A stretch of DNA of 56,806 nt from an uncultured Arthrobacter sp. (GTDB taxonomy: Bacteria; Actinomycetota; Actinomycetes; Actinomycetales; Micrococcaceae): the NCBI RefSeq assembly GCF_902805515.1, contig NZ_CADCTE010000016.1, positions 1 to 56,806 of the forward strand. The letters run 5' to 3'. Position numbers and translations under genes: made by a program. How positions within the stretch are numbered: position 1 is the stretch's first letter; the number at the start of each line of letters is the position of its first letter. The notes beneath the pieces were generated by a model, which saw only the letters and a list, made by a program, of their open reading frames with translations, was not told where the DNA came from and did no database searches. Of the stretch, positions 10,010-18,413 are shown piece by piece.

Positions 10010-11281
10010 ATGAATCCCTTGAGCGTGCTGGTCGGCAAAGCGGTGCGCCGCGCCTCGAAACTGCGGGGTGGCGGCTCGGCCCTTCCCGGCCTCGTCGTCG
10101 AACGGATGGACCCGGGCTTCATGGGCCGGGCCCTGTCCACCCTTGAGCACGGCGTGATGGTGGTCAGCGGCACCAACGGCAAGACCACGACCACCAAGAT
10201 GGTCGTTGAACTGCTCGAGGGTCAGGGCCTCAAGGTTTTCACGAACCGCACGGGCAGCAACTTCACCCGGGGCGTCGCCGCGGCCCTGCTCGGCGAGGTG
10301 GACTGGCGCGGACGCCTCGACGCGGACATCGCCGTCCTTGAACTCGACGAGGCCCACGCCGTGCATTTCGTGAACCTTGTCCGCCCGAAGTACTCCCTGC
10401 TGCTGAACGTCCTGAGGGATCAGCTCGACCGGTTCGGGGAGATCGACGCGACCACGCGCCTGCTGGGCAGGATCGCCGCCGCCACCGCCGGGACGGTGAT
10501 CCTCAACCGCGAAGACCCGCGGGTGGCCGGCCTCGCGCCGACGGTGCGGGACGCCGGCGTCGTCTACTTCGGCCTCGACCCCTCGCTTCGCAGCACCTTC
10601 CCGAACGACGACGAACTCCGGGGCGCCACCGGCGTTCCGGCGCCGTCGGACCTCCCCGCCGATGTCGTGCTGGAGCAGGTCGAAGGCAACGGCGCGGTGT
10701 TCGGCGTCGGCGGGAGGTCGGTGCCGGCCGACCTGCGCCTGCGAGGGGTCTACAACATCTTCAATGCGGCCGCCGCTCTGGCCGCGGCCCGCACCGTGCT
10801 CGGCGGGGCCGCCGACGAGGACGCCCTCTTCGCCTCGCTGTCGGCCGTCGAACCGGCCTTCGGGCGCGGCGAGAGCCTCACCGTGAACGGCCAGCCCCTC
10901 GAACTGGTCCTGGTGAAAAACCCCAGCGGCTTCCGGCTTGGACTCAAGTCTTTCGATCCGGCCGGACACGCCACCATGATTGCGATCAACGACAACTACG
11001 CCGACGGCCGCGACATGTCGTGGCTGTGGGACGTTGACTTCGACTCGCTGCGCGCCGCCGGCGTCGACCTCGTCACCGGGGTGCGCGCCTACGACATGGC
11101 GCTGCGCCTGAAATACGACGACGTCGAGGTCCGCGGCATCGAGCCCGAGATCCCGGCGGCGCTCAAGGAGTTCATCGCCGGCAGCCCGGGTCAGCCAAAA
11201 CGCATCTTCTGCACCTACACGGCGATGCTCGCCGTGCGGCGCGAATTGTCCAAGATCACGACCGTCGAGGTGGTTTCCTGA
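10010..11281 (+). CDS. murT: Lipid II isoglutaminyl synthase, MurT subunit
   Basis: MurT is the Mur-ligase-like ATPase subunit that, with GatD, amidates the D-Glu of lipid II to D-isoglutamine at the inner face of the membrane. The 423 residues carry the P-loop VSGTNGKTTTT (52-62), the central Mur ligase domain and the C-terminal MurT domain with LVKNPSGFRLGLKS and AINDNYADGRDMSWLWD. The four-Cys zinc ribbon known from Staphylococcus and Streptococcus MurT is not visible; the central domain has no Cys. The gatD start overlaps its stop by one base. Confidence 0.94.
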   Translation: MNPLSVLVGKAVRRASKLRGGGSALPGLVVERMDPGFMGRALSTLEHGVMVVSGTNGKTTTTKMVVELLEGQGLKVFTNRTGSNFTRGVAAALLGEVDWRGRLDADIAVLELDEAHAVHFVNLVRPKYSLLLNVLRDQLDRFGEIDATTRLLGRIAAATAGTVILNREDPRVAGLAPTVRDAGVVYFGLDPSLRSTFPNDDELRGATGVPAPSDLPADVVLEQVEGNGAVFGVGGRSVPADLRLRGVYNIFNAAAALAAARTVLGGAADEDALFASLSAVEPAFGRGESLTVNGQPLELVLVKNPSGFRLGLKSFDPAGHATMIAINDNYADGRDMSWLWDVDFDSLRAAGVDLVTGVRAYDMALRLKYDDVEVRGIEPEIPAALKEFIAGSPGQPKRIFCTYTAMLAVRRELSKITTVEVVS

Positions 11282-12003
11282 TGTCCAAGGGCACGATATC
11301 CATCCTTCAGCTGTACCCCCGCGAGATGAACATCTACGGTGACTGGGGCAACGTCCTGGTGCTCAAGCAGCGCCTGGCCTGGCACGGATACGACGCCGTC
11401 ATCTCCGAACACAACGCCGGCGACAGCTTCCCCGACGACGCCGACCTGATCATCGGCGGAGGCGGGCAGGACAGCGGCCAGCTGGTGATCCAGGAGGACC
11501 TTCAGGCCATTGGGCCCCGCCTGCGCGGACTGGCCGAGGACGGGCAGCCGATGCTTGCCATCTGCGGGCTCTACCAGCTGTTCGGCAAATTCTTTCGGAC
11601 CGTGGACGGCACGGTGATCCCGGGCATCGGGGTGCTCGACCTTGAGACCCACGGTGGAAAGGAGCGCCTCATCGGCAACGTCGTCGCCACCAGCGGGGAG
11701 TTCGGCGAGATCCACGGGTACGAGAACCACAGCGGGCAGACCTTCCTGGGCGCCGGAGTGACGCCGCTTGCCACCGTCACCAAGGGTGAGGGCAACAACG
11801 CCCGCGACAACCACGAGGGCGCGCGCCACCACAATGTGGTGGCCAGCTACCTCCACGGCTCGCTGCTCCCGAAAAACCCGGCGATCGCTGACTTCCTTAT
11901 CCGGACCGCAGTCGAGCGGAAGTACGGGACCTTCGAGCCAGGCGAGGTTGACGACACCCTCGCCGACCTCGCCCGGCGCCATGCGGGCAGCCGTCCGCGC
12001 TGA
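11281..12003 (+). CDS. gatD: Lipid II isoglutaminyl synthase, GatD glutaminase subunit
   Basis: GatD hydrolyses glutamine and supplies ammonia to MurT. The 240 residues form a class-I-like glutamine amidotransferase domain with the nucleophile Cys95 in MLAICGLYQLFG and the catalytic His192 in SYLHGSLLPKNP. The motif YENHSGQTFLG is typical of GatD/CobQ-like enzymes. It is translationally coupled to murT (TGATG). Its stop codon lies inside a short direct repeat. Confidence 0.94.
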   Translation: MSKGTISILQLYPREMNIYGDWGNVLVLKQRLAWHGYDAVISEHNAGDSFPDDADLIIGGGGQDSGQLVIQEDLQAIGPRLRGLAEDGQPMLAICGLYQLFGKFFRTVDGTVIPGIGVLDLETHGGKERLIGNVVATSGEFGEIHGYENHSGQTFLGAGVTPLATVTKGEGNNARDNHEGARHHNVVASYLHGSLLPKNPAIADFLIRTAVERKYGTFEPGEVDDTLADLARRHAGSRPR

Positions 12004-12020
12004 CTCCCGCCCGCGCTGAC
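11995..12020. repeat. Direct repeat spanning the gatD stop codon
   Basis: CCGCGCTGAC occurs at 11995-12004 and 12011-12020 (period 16). The TGA of the first copy is the gatD stop; the second copy gives a TGA in another frame. Confidence 0.7.
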
Positions 12021-12070
12021 CCGCGTCCGTTGGCCCCGCCCCTTGGCTCCGCCCAGTAAGCCAGCGGGGT

Positions 12071-12116
12071 CATCCGGGCAGGTCATTCAGGCAGGCCAGT
12101 CAGGCAGCTCATCCGG
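12071..12116. repeat. Degenerate 13-nt tandem array
   Basis: Copies begin at 12071, 12084, 12097 and 12110 with consensus CAT(Y)C(R)GGCAG plus two variable bases; the fourth copy is partial. The array is in the 190-nt gap between gatD and the M3 peptidase gene. Confidence 0.65.
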
Positions 12117-12136
12117 TTCCCGGACCGCTCGGTAGG

Positions 12137-12170
12137 GGCGCCGGAGGGGAACCAGTTCCCGGCCGGCGCC
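12137..12170. repeat. Inverted repeat just upstream of the M3 peptidase gene
   Basis: An 8-bp outer stem (12137-12144 with 12163-12170) encloses, across a 2x2 internal loop, an inner GGGAAC/GTTCCC stem. It lies 23 nt before the chosen start and lacks a T-tract, so it may be an operator, an mRNA leader structure or the gatD terminator. Confidence 0.5.
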
Positions 12171-12193
12171 GCGGCATGCAAAAGTTAAGGCTT

Positions 12194-14203
12194 ATGAGCA
12201 ACCCCTTCCTCGAGCCGAGCACGCTCCCCTACCAGCTGCCGCCCTTCGACCGCATCGAGGACGGGCACTACCTGCCGGCCTTCGAGGCGGGGTTCGCGGA
12301 GCAGCTCGCCGAGATCGGGGCCATCACCGCCACCCCGGAGCCCGCAGACTTCGAGAACACCATCGGCGCCCTTGAGCGTTCGGGGCAGGTCCTGCAGCGG
12401 GTGGCGGCCGCATTCTCCAACCGTTCCTCGGCCGACTCCACGGCCGCCATCCAGGAGATCGAGACGCGGATCGCGCCGCGCCTTGCCGAGCATTCGGACA
12501 ATATCCACCTCGACCGCGCCCTCTTCGAGCGCCTCAAGGCGGTCCCCGCGGACGGCCTCGACGCCGAACCGGCCCGGCTGCTGGCCGAGTACCTTCGGCG
12601 GTTCACGGCCGCGGGCGCCGAGCTCGACGACGCCGCCCAGGCCCGGCTGCGCGGGCTCAACGCCGAGCTGTCCGAACTGTCGACCGAGTACCAGCAGCGG
12701 CTGCTGCGGGACACCAATGCCTCCGCGCTCCTGCTCGACACCGCTGCCGAGCTCGACGGCCTCCCGGCCGATGACATCTCAGCCGCCGCAGCCGCCGCCG
12801 TTGCGGCAGGCCACCCCGGCAAATACCTGCTCACCCTGATCCTTCCGACCAACCAGCCGGCGATGGCGCTGCTGACCGACCGCGCGGTGCGCCGGCGGCT
12901 CTACGAACTGTCGGTGAACCGCGGCTTCCACGACGGCCGGGACAACACGCTTGAGCTGGCCGCACGCATGGCGGCCCTGCGCGCGGACCGCGCCGCCCTC
13001 CTGGGCTTCGACACGTACGCCGCGGCTGCCACGGACGACCAGACCGCACCCTCGCTCGGGGCCATCCGGGAGCGCCTGGCCGCCCTGGCCGGCCCCGCGG
13101 TGCGCAACGCCCGGGCGGAGGCCGCCGAGCTCGAGGCCGACGCCGGGCACCCGCTGGAGCCATGGGACTGGGCCTTCCACTCCGAGCGGGTCCGGCGCTC
13201 GAAGTACGACGTCGACCTCGCCGCGCTCCGGCCCTACTTTGAGCTGGACCGCGTCCTGAAGGACGGCGTCTTCTTCGCGGCCGGTCAGCTGTACGGGCTG
13301 CGCTTTACCGAACGCCCGGACCTCATCGGCTACCATCCCGAGGTGCGCGTGTGGGAGGTCTTCAACGAGGACGGATCCGGCCTGGGCCTGTTCCTCGGCG
13401 ACTACTACACCCGCGACACGAAGAACGGGGGCGCCTGGATGAACTCATTCGTTGACCAGTCGCAGCTCCTGGGCACCCGCGCCATCGTGGTGAACAACCT
13501 GAACATTCCCAAGCCTCCGCCCGGGGAGCCGACCCTCCTCAGCTTTGACGAGGTCGTCACCGCCTTCCACGAGTTCGGCCACGCACTGCACGGCCTGTTC
13601 TCGAACGTCACCTACCCCACCTTTTCAGGCACCAGCGTCCCGCGCGACTTCGTCGAATACCCCTCGCAGGTCAATGAGATGTGGATGCTGTGGCCCGAGG
13701 TCGTGACGAACTACGCCCGCCACCATGAGACCGGGGAGGCCCTCCCGCAGGAGGTCATCGACCGCGTCACAGCGGCGTCGACATGGGGCGAAGGCTTCGC
13801 CACCACCGAGTACCTCGGAGCGACCCTGCTCGACCTCGCCTGGCATTCCCTGACGCCCGGCACTCCCGTTGAGGACCCTGCGGCCTTCGAGCAGCGGGCG
13901 CTCCACGAGGCAGGCGTCGACTTTGCCCTGGTTCCGCCGCGCTACCGGACCGGCTATTTCAAGCACATCTTCGCCGGCGGCTATGCCGCCGCCTACTACG
14001 CCTACATCTGGAGCGAGGTCCTCGACGCCGACACCGTCGAGTGGTTCAAGTCCTCGGGAGGACTCACCCGGGCCAACGGCGACACCTTCCGCACCGAGCT
14101 GCTTTCACGAGGGAACAGCATCGACCCGCTCCAGGCGTTCCGCAACTTCCGGGGCCGGGATGCCGAACTGGAGCCGCTGTTGAAGCGGCGGGGCCTGGCC
14201 TGA
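12194..14203 (+). CDS. M3 family metallopeptidase (oligopeptidase A / Dcp type)
   Basis: This is a cytosolic zinc oligopeptidase. The 669-residue protein is mainly helical. Its catalytic signature HEFGHALHGLF is near residue 460, with the downstream Glu-containing helix (FVEYPSQVNEMWM) typical of peptidyl-dipeptidase Dcp and OpdA. I chose the ATG at 12194 (MSNPFLEPS) because this matches family N-termini and has AAGG just upstream; an in-frame ATG six codons earlier is possible. No signal peptide is seen. The GNAT gene follows after 6 nt. Confidence 0.93.
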   Translation: MSNPFLEPSTLPYQLPPFDRIEDGHYLPAFEAGFAEQLAEIGAITATPEPADFENTIGALERSGQVLQRVAAAFSNRSSADSTAAIQEIETRIAPRLAEHSDNIHLDRALFERLKAVPADGLDAEPARLLAEYLRRFTAAGAELDDAAQARLRGLNAELSELSTEYQQRLLRDTNASALLLDTAAELDGLPADDISAAAAAAVAAGHPGKYLLTLILPTNQPAMALLTDRAVRRRLYELSVNRGFHDGRDNTLELAARMAALRADRAALLGFDTYAAAATDDQTAPSLGAIRERLAALAGPAVRNARAEAAELEADAGHPLEPWDWAFHSERVRRSKYDVDLAALRPYFELDRVLKDGVFFAAGQLYGLRFTERPDLIGYHPEVRVWEVFNEDGSGLGLFLGDYYTRDTKNGGAWMNSFVDQSQLLGTRAIVVNNLNIPKPPPGEPTLLSFDEVVTAFHEFGHALHGLFSNVTYPTFSGTSVPRDFVEYPSQVNEMWMLWPEVVTNYARHHETGEALPQEVIDRVTAASTWGEGFATTEYLGATLLDLAWHSLTPGTPVEDPAAFEQRALHEAGVDFALVPPRYRTGYFKHIFAGGYAAAYYAYIWSEVLDADTVEWFKSSGGLTRANGDTFRTELLSRGNSIDPLQAFRNFRGRDAELEPLLKRRGLA

Positions 14204-14209
14204 ACCCGG

Positions 14210-14920
14210 ATGGTCACAATTGCCCAGGTCCAGCGCCTGCACACCGCCTGGTTCGCGGCGCTTGCGACCGCCACCGGCGGGAAGACCTTCTCCACCCACG
14301 GGTGCACGTGGGCGTGGCTTCCGGCGCGGTCACAGCTTCTGCTCCTGTTCCCGGAGGAGGTCTCGCTGGCCGGCATCCGGCCGGGCCTCGCCGAGGGCAG
14401 CAGGCTGGGAGCGAAGACGGTGGGCGTCTGGCTGAACGGCGCGGTGCGCAGCAGCGCCCTGTCGTCCCTGGGGTTCTCCCCGGGGTGGCAGCCGTGGTGG
14501 ATGGCCGCGCCGGTCGGGATTCCGGCCGCCTATGAGGACGGCGCCGCCGAACTGTCGACGGACGTGCCCGAGTATCTGGGGCCGCTGGCCCGGGAACTGC
14601 GGGTGGTGCGGTCCCAGCCACGGCAGGCCTGGCACGCCGAGACACGGGTCGGCGGGAACGTCGTCGGCGCGGCCTACGCGTTCTACCCCTCCGGGGTTCC
14701 GGGGCTGCGGGGCCTCGGCGGGATCTTCTCGCTCGAGGTCCTGCCGGAGTACCGCCACCGCGGCCTCGGCACCGCGCTGCTGAGCCGCGCGGCCAAGACG
14801 GCGGCCGCCTCCGGGGCCCGGCACCTGGCGGTCAATGCGGCACCCTCCGGGTCCGAGTTCTTCGCGGCCCGGGGCTTCGACCTCGTGGGCCGCGGCAAGA
14901 CCCTGTGGATGGCGCTCTAG
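14210..14920 (+). CDS. GNAT family N-acetyltransferase
   Basis: The 236-residue protein has the acetyl-CoA-binding GNAT motif in its C-terminal half (LEVLPEYRHRGLGTALLSRA, about 177-196) and the usual ending of a predicted substrate-side strand (FFAARGFDLVGRG). The N-terminal 120 residues are less conserved. It starts 6 nt after the M3 peptidase stop with no clear ribosome site, so translation probably depends on coupling. Substrate unknown. Confidence 0.85.
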   Translation: MVTIAQVQRLHTAWFAALATATGGKTFSTHGCTWAWLPARSQLLLLFPEEVSLAGIRPGLAEGSRLGAKTVGVWLNGAVRSSALSSLGFSPGWQPWWMAAPVGIPAAYEDGAAELSTDVPEYLGPLARELRVVRSQPRQAWHAETRVGGNVVGAAYAFYPSGVPGLRGLGGIFSLEVLPEYRHRGLGTALLSRAAKTAAASGARHLAVNAAPSGSEFFAARGFDLVGRGKTLWMAL

Positions 14921-14960
14921 GCCTTGGCCGGCAGGGTGGACGACAGGGGGGACGGCAGCC

Positions 14961-15422
14961 CTAGGCTTCCGGCGCGGGCCGGGGCCGGAACCGCCGGATG
15001 CTGTAAGCGATAAACGCCGCCGCGAGCAGTGCCGAAACGATCAGTCCCGAGCCGACGCTCCAGCCGCCGGGCAGCCACCACTGTGCCTCGAGCGGCCACC
15101 ACCCGGGCGCGGGCGGCTGAATTCCCCAGAGCACGCCGACGAGGGCCAGCACGAGGGCGGCGGTGAAGCTGAGGGCGATATTGCGCCGGGTCCGAACTCC
15201 ATGGGCGGCGGCCGCGAAGGCCCGGGTCTTGACCGGCTGCAGCCACCGGCGGGCCCATTCGTACTGCTGGGCGAGCACCGTGAGTCCGGCGACGAGTGCC
15301 AGCAGGCCGGGGCCGGGGAGGACGAGGGCAGCGAGCCCAATGGCCACGAGGAGCCAGCCCACGACCAGCCCGGCCACACGTTTTGCGCCCCGGGGCCGGG
15401 TCCGTCCTCCAAACCGCGCCAT
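14961..15422 (-). CDS. PGPGW-family (TIGR02611-like) membrane protein
   Basis: This 153-residue integral membrane protein has a basic N-terminus and a first hydrophobic hairpin containing LVLPGPGLLALVAGL (the PGPG motif that defines the family). A second hydrophobic segment lies near 83-102 and a third near 122-142, with an Arg/Pro-rich tail. Function is unknown in the literature I know. It is convergent with the GNAT gene (40-nt gap) and downstream of another membrane protein gene on the same strand. Confidence 0.8.
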   Translation of the reverse strand: MARFGGRTRPRGAKRVAGLVVGWLLVAIGLAALVLPGPGLLALVAGLTVLAQQYEWARRWLQPVKTRAFAAAAHGVRTRRNIALSFTAALVLALVGVLWGIQPPAPGWWPLEAQWWLPGGWSVGSGLIVSALLAAAFIAYSIRRFRPRPAPEA

Positions 15423-15504
15423 TCGAAACCTCCGAAGTTTCCGCCTGCTCCTGCGCCGGCACCGGATGAGCGCCGGCCTTACCGGCCTGCCGGATGGCCG
15501 AATC

Positions 15505-15560
15505 CGACTGGCCCGCCTGCCGCTCCCGCGTTGGGGCGGGAGCGGCAGCGGGGCCAGTCG
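15505..15560. repeat. Long, near-perfect intergenic hairpin
   Basis: A 10-bp outer stem (15505-15514 with 15551-15560), a 2x2 mismatch, then a 13-bp inner stem (15517-15529 with 15536-15548) close a 6-nt loop. It lies between two minus-strand membrane-protein genes. No T-tract follows on either strand. Confidence 0.8.
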
Positions 15561-15578
15561 AGTGCCGGTTGCTGGATC

Positions 15579-15600
15579 AAAGACCCGTTATCGACGGGTC
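15579..15600 (-). terminator. Terminator after the stress-type membrane protein gene
   Basis: Read on the minus strand, a 7-bp stem (15582-15588 with 15594-15600, 5-nt loop) is followed by TTT. It begins 20 nt past the stop codon at 15621. Confidence 0.6.
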
Positions 15601-15620
15601 GTTGCGCCGGCCTGTGTCAG

Positions 15621-16244
15621 CTAAACGTTCAGGCCGGCCGCAGAGTTCGCGCCGACCTGGTCGACCTTGCGGTGGAAACGCATTCCGGCCTTGCCGCCGA
15701 GCACGGCCCCGATCAGGGGGACGATGACGGCGATGACGAGGGCGACGATTCCGCCGGTGGTCAGTGCGCCCTCATTGACGGGGATGCGGGGGAAGCCGTT
15801 GAGGCTGCCGAGGACGTTGAACTGGCTGCCGGCGACGGCGCCGAGGACGGCAAGGAGAATGGCTACGGCGATGGCCCACAGCCAGACCGCGAGGCCCTGC
15901 TTGGCACCGTCGAAGCGCGCCATGCGCCCGGCGACGTACCCGCCGCAGTAGTAGGCGATGAAAAGGATTGCCGCGAGCACGAGTCCGCTGACGATGCCCA
16001 CGGTCTGCAGGTCCTGGGAGGCCTGGTTGGCGACCTGTCCGGCGTCGGCGTTGTTCGCGACCCCAACTCCTGCTCCGACCGCGCCGAGAAGTGCGGTGAG
16101 GACCACCGCGATGCCCGTGGCCGTCATCCAGCCGAAGAAGGCCGAGCCGAACTTCATTCCGCCGAACTGCCGGCGCTCCTCGGCGACCATCTCGTCACGT
16201 CTACCCTTCGGTGTACTCGAACCGGAGGTGTTGTGCTGTGCCAT
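15621..16244 (-). CDS. Actinobacterial four-TM membrane protein of unknown function
   Basis: The start is the ATG at 16244, preceded by a strong AAGGAG site (16251-16256); longer upstream frames lack one. The 207-residue protein has a polar N-terminus (MAQHNTSGSST), then hydrophobic segments at about 34-62, 84-106, 120-140 and 163-187, with Gly/Ala-rich helix surfaces. It resembles small membrane proteins often found beside stress genes in Arthrobacter and relatives. It is divergent from a PRC-barrel/DUF2382 gene across 244 bp, so the two may share control. No function is assigned. Confidence 0.75.
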   Translation of the reverse strand: MAQHNTSGSSTPKGRRDEMVAEERRQFGGMKFGSAFFGWMTATGIAVVLTALLGAVGAGVGVANNADAGQVANQASQDLQTVGIVSGLVLAAILFIAYYCGGYVAGRMARFDGAKQGLAVWLWAIAVAILLAVLGAVAGSQFNVLGSLNGFPRIPVNEGALTTGGIVALVIAVIVPLIGAVLGGKAGMRFHRKVDQVGANSAAGLNV

Positions 16245-16488
16245 GAAAATCTCCTTCAACATGCGGTGCGTGTGTGTTGATCCAACCGGCACGCGCGGTG
16301 CCGATCGCTGATTCAACGCTAGTAGCCAACCGCTAGATGGACTAGTAGTAAGTAAGCTTGCCATTTCTCACATGCGCCCCTAGAGTGGGCGGTGCAAGCA
16401 GCCCGGGGCCTCGTGCCCATGACCTCCACTACGGCGCCGCCCACCGCGGCGGAGCCAGTGAACACCTTCGTGAACACCAAGGAGAAAC

Positions 16489-17277
16489 ATGATTACCCAG
16501 GAAAACCTGAACGACCTGGCCGCCGGCCGCGGAAACGTGTACACCAATGACGGCAGCAAGCTCGGCTCGATCGGCCAGCTTTATGTTGACGACGAGACCG
16601 GGCAGCCCAGCTGGGTCACGGTCAACACCGGCCTTTTCGGCACCTCCGAGTCGTTCGTTCCGCTCCAGGCGGCATCGGTTGACGGCAACGACGTCCGCGT
16701 CCCCTACAGCAAGGACCTCGTTAAGGACGCTCCCAAGGTGGACAAGGACGGCCACCTGAGCCCCGAGGAGGAGGACCGCCTGTACCGGCACTACAGCCTC
16801 AACGGCGGCTCCGACGGGACGCGCGGCGTCGACTACGACACCGCCGGCACGACCACCGGCCGCGAAGCCGTCGGCCACGACACCTCCGGCCCCACCACCG
16901 ACGAGGCGATGACCCGCTCGGAGGAGCAGCTGCGCGTGGGCACCGAGTCGCGCGAAGCCGGCCGGGTGCGCCTGCGCAAGTTCGTCGTGTCCGAGAACGT
17001 CAGCCAGACGGTTCCGGTGCAGCGTGAGGAGGTCCGCCTCGAGCGTGAGCCGATCACCGACGCCAACCGCGGTGCCGCAATGGCCGGCCCGGCCATCAGC
17101 GAGGAGGAGCACGAGGTCGTCCTGCACGAGGAGCGGCCCGTCGTGGAGAAGGAAGCCGTTCCGGTCGAACGCGTCCGCCTCGATAAGGAGACGGTGACCG
17201 AGCAGCACACCGTCAACGAGGAGGTCCGCAAGGAGCAGATCGAGCCCGACGGCGATCTCGGCCGCGGCCGGCACTGA
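16489..17277 (+). CDS. PRC-barrel plus DUF2382 (YsnF/AvaK-type) stress protein
   Basis: The 262 residues contain an N-terminal PRC-barrel (about 14-85; GSIGQLYVDDETGQPSWVTV) and, after a Gly/Thr linker, a C-terminal YsnF-type domain (about 137-255) of alternating charged motifs such as LRVGTESREAGRVRLRKFV and ERVRLDKETV. Proteins of this class are induced by heat, osmotic or desiccation stress in other bacteria; the molecular role is unclear. A GGAG site precedes the ATG and a strong terminator follows. Confidence 0.88.
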   Translation: MITQENLNDLAAGRGNVYTNDGSKLGSIGQLYVDDETGQPSWVTVNTGLFGTSESFVPLQAASVDGNDVRVPYSKDLVKDAPKVDKDGHLSPEEEDRLYRHYSLNGGSDGTRGVDYDTAGTTTGREAVGHDTSGPTTDEAMTRSEEQLRVGTESREAGRVRLRKFVVSENVSQTVPVQREEVRLEREPITDANRGAAMAGPAISEEEHEVVLHEERPVVEKEAVPVERVRLDKETVTEQHTVNEEVRKEQIEPDGDLGRGRH

Positions 17278-17299
17278 TTCCCGGCCCTCCGGGGAACGC

Positions 17300-17337
17300 A
17301 GAAGGGGCACCGCCTGATGGCGGTGCCCCTTCTTTTA
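17300..17337 (+). terminator. Rho-independent terminator after the PRC-barrel gene
   Basis: A perfect 15-bp stem (17300-17314 with 17319-17333, TGAT loop) runs into TTTT. The T-rich end, TTCTTTTATGCC, is duplicated at 17330 and 17345 (period 15). Confidence 0.95.
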
Positions 17338-17377
17338 TGCCTTGTTCTTTTATGCCCTGAGCCTGCTGCGCCGGCTG

Positions 17378-18292
17378 CTACCAGCCGCGCTCGGCGAGGC
17401 GGTGCGGCTGCGGCAGCTCGTCGACGTTGATGCCGACCATGGCCTCGCCCAGGCCGCGGGAGACCTTGGCGACCATGTCCGGGTCGTCATGGAAGGTCGT
17501 CGCCTTGACGATGGCGGCGGCCCGCTCGGCGGGGTTTCCGGCCTTGAAGATGCCCGAACCGACGAACACGCCGTCGGCGCCGAGCTGCATCATCATGGCG
17601 GCGTCGGCGGGGGTCGCAATGCCGCCGGCGGTGAAGAGGACAACCGGCAGGCGGCCCTCCCGGGCGACCTCCTTGACCAGTTCGTAGGGCGCCTGCAGTT
17701 CCTTGGCGGCGACGTAGAGTTCGTCCTCGGCCATTGAGGAAAGCCGGGCGATCTCCGAGCGGATCTTGCGCATGTGCATCGTCGCGTTGGAGACGTCGCC
17801 GGTGCCGGCCTCGCCCTTGGAGCGGATCATCGCCGCGCCCTCATTGAGGCGGCGCAGCGCCTCCCCCAGGTTCGTGGCGCCGCAGACGAAGGGCACCGTG
17901 AACTTCCACTTGTCGATGTGGTTGGAGTAGTCGGCCGGGGTCAGCACCTCGGACTCGTCGATGTAGTCGACGCCGAGCGACTGCAGCACCTGCGCCTCGA
18001 CGAAGTGCCCGATCCGGGCCTTGGCCATCACCGGGATGGACACGGCGTCGATGATGCCGTCGATCATGTCGGGGTCGCTCATGCGCGAGACCCCGCCCTG
18101 GGCGCGGATGTCGGCCGGGACCCGCTCGAGGGCCATGACAGCCACCGCGCCGGCATCTTCGGCGATCCGGGCCTGCTCCGGCGTGACAACGTCCATAATC
18201 ACGCCGCCCTTCAGCATTTCAGCCATTCCGCGCTTGACGCGGCTGCCGCCGGTCGAAGCGGCGGTTGTTGAATTGTCGTCAACGGTGGACAC
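17378..18292 (-). CDS. pdxS: PLP synthase subunit PdxS
   Basis: PdxS condenses ribose 5-phosphate, glyceraldehyde 3-phosphate and PdxT-derived ammonia into pyridoxal 5'-phosphate, as a dodecamer of TIM barrels. The 304 residues include [31 protein letters not shown] and the lysine-bearing [14 protein letters not shown]; the phosphate-binding [30 protein letters not shown] is intact. The start is GTG at 18292 with an AGGGG site upstream. Normal neighbours lie upstream (lipid genes, thrS), but pdxT is not next to it. Confidence 0.97.
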   Translation of the reverse strand: MSTVDDNSTTAASTGGSRVKRGMAEMLKGGVIMDVVTPEQARIAEDAGAVAVMALERVPADIRAQGGVSRMSDPDMIDGIIDAVSIPVMAKARIGHFVEAQVLQSLGVDYIDESEVLTPADYSNHIDKWKFTVPFVCGATNLGEALRRLNEGAAMIRSKGEAGTGDVSNATMHMRKIRSEIARLSSMAEDELYVAAKELQAPYELVKEVAREGRLPVVLFTAGGIATPADAAMMMQLGADGVFVGSGIFKAGNPAERAAAIVKATTFHDDPDMVAKVSRGLGEAMVGINVDELPQPHRLAERGW

Positions 18293-18330
18293 AGAAAGCC
18301 CCTAAAGATTGGTAAAAGGTAACGCATCCC

Positions 18331-18336
18331 ATAATA
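18331..18336 (-). promoter_or_regulatory. Probable -10 element of pdxS
   Basis: TATTAT on the minus strand lies 39 nt upstream of the pdxS GTG in the 121-nt gap after the kinase gene. No good -35 is visible, so an activator may be needed. Confidence 0.4.
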
Positions 18337-18413
18337 CGCCCGGACGGGCCGGCGCACCGCTGCCCGTTCCGTTCCCGTCCGGCGGTTCCGGCGGGCCCGT
18401 CCGGAAAGGGCGG

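Noticed and set aside
7708-17377. Genomic island or prophage between pdxT and pdxS
   Set aside because: No integrase, tRNA target, att repeat or composition shift is visible, and the genes are ordinary chromosomal types.
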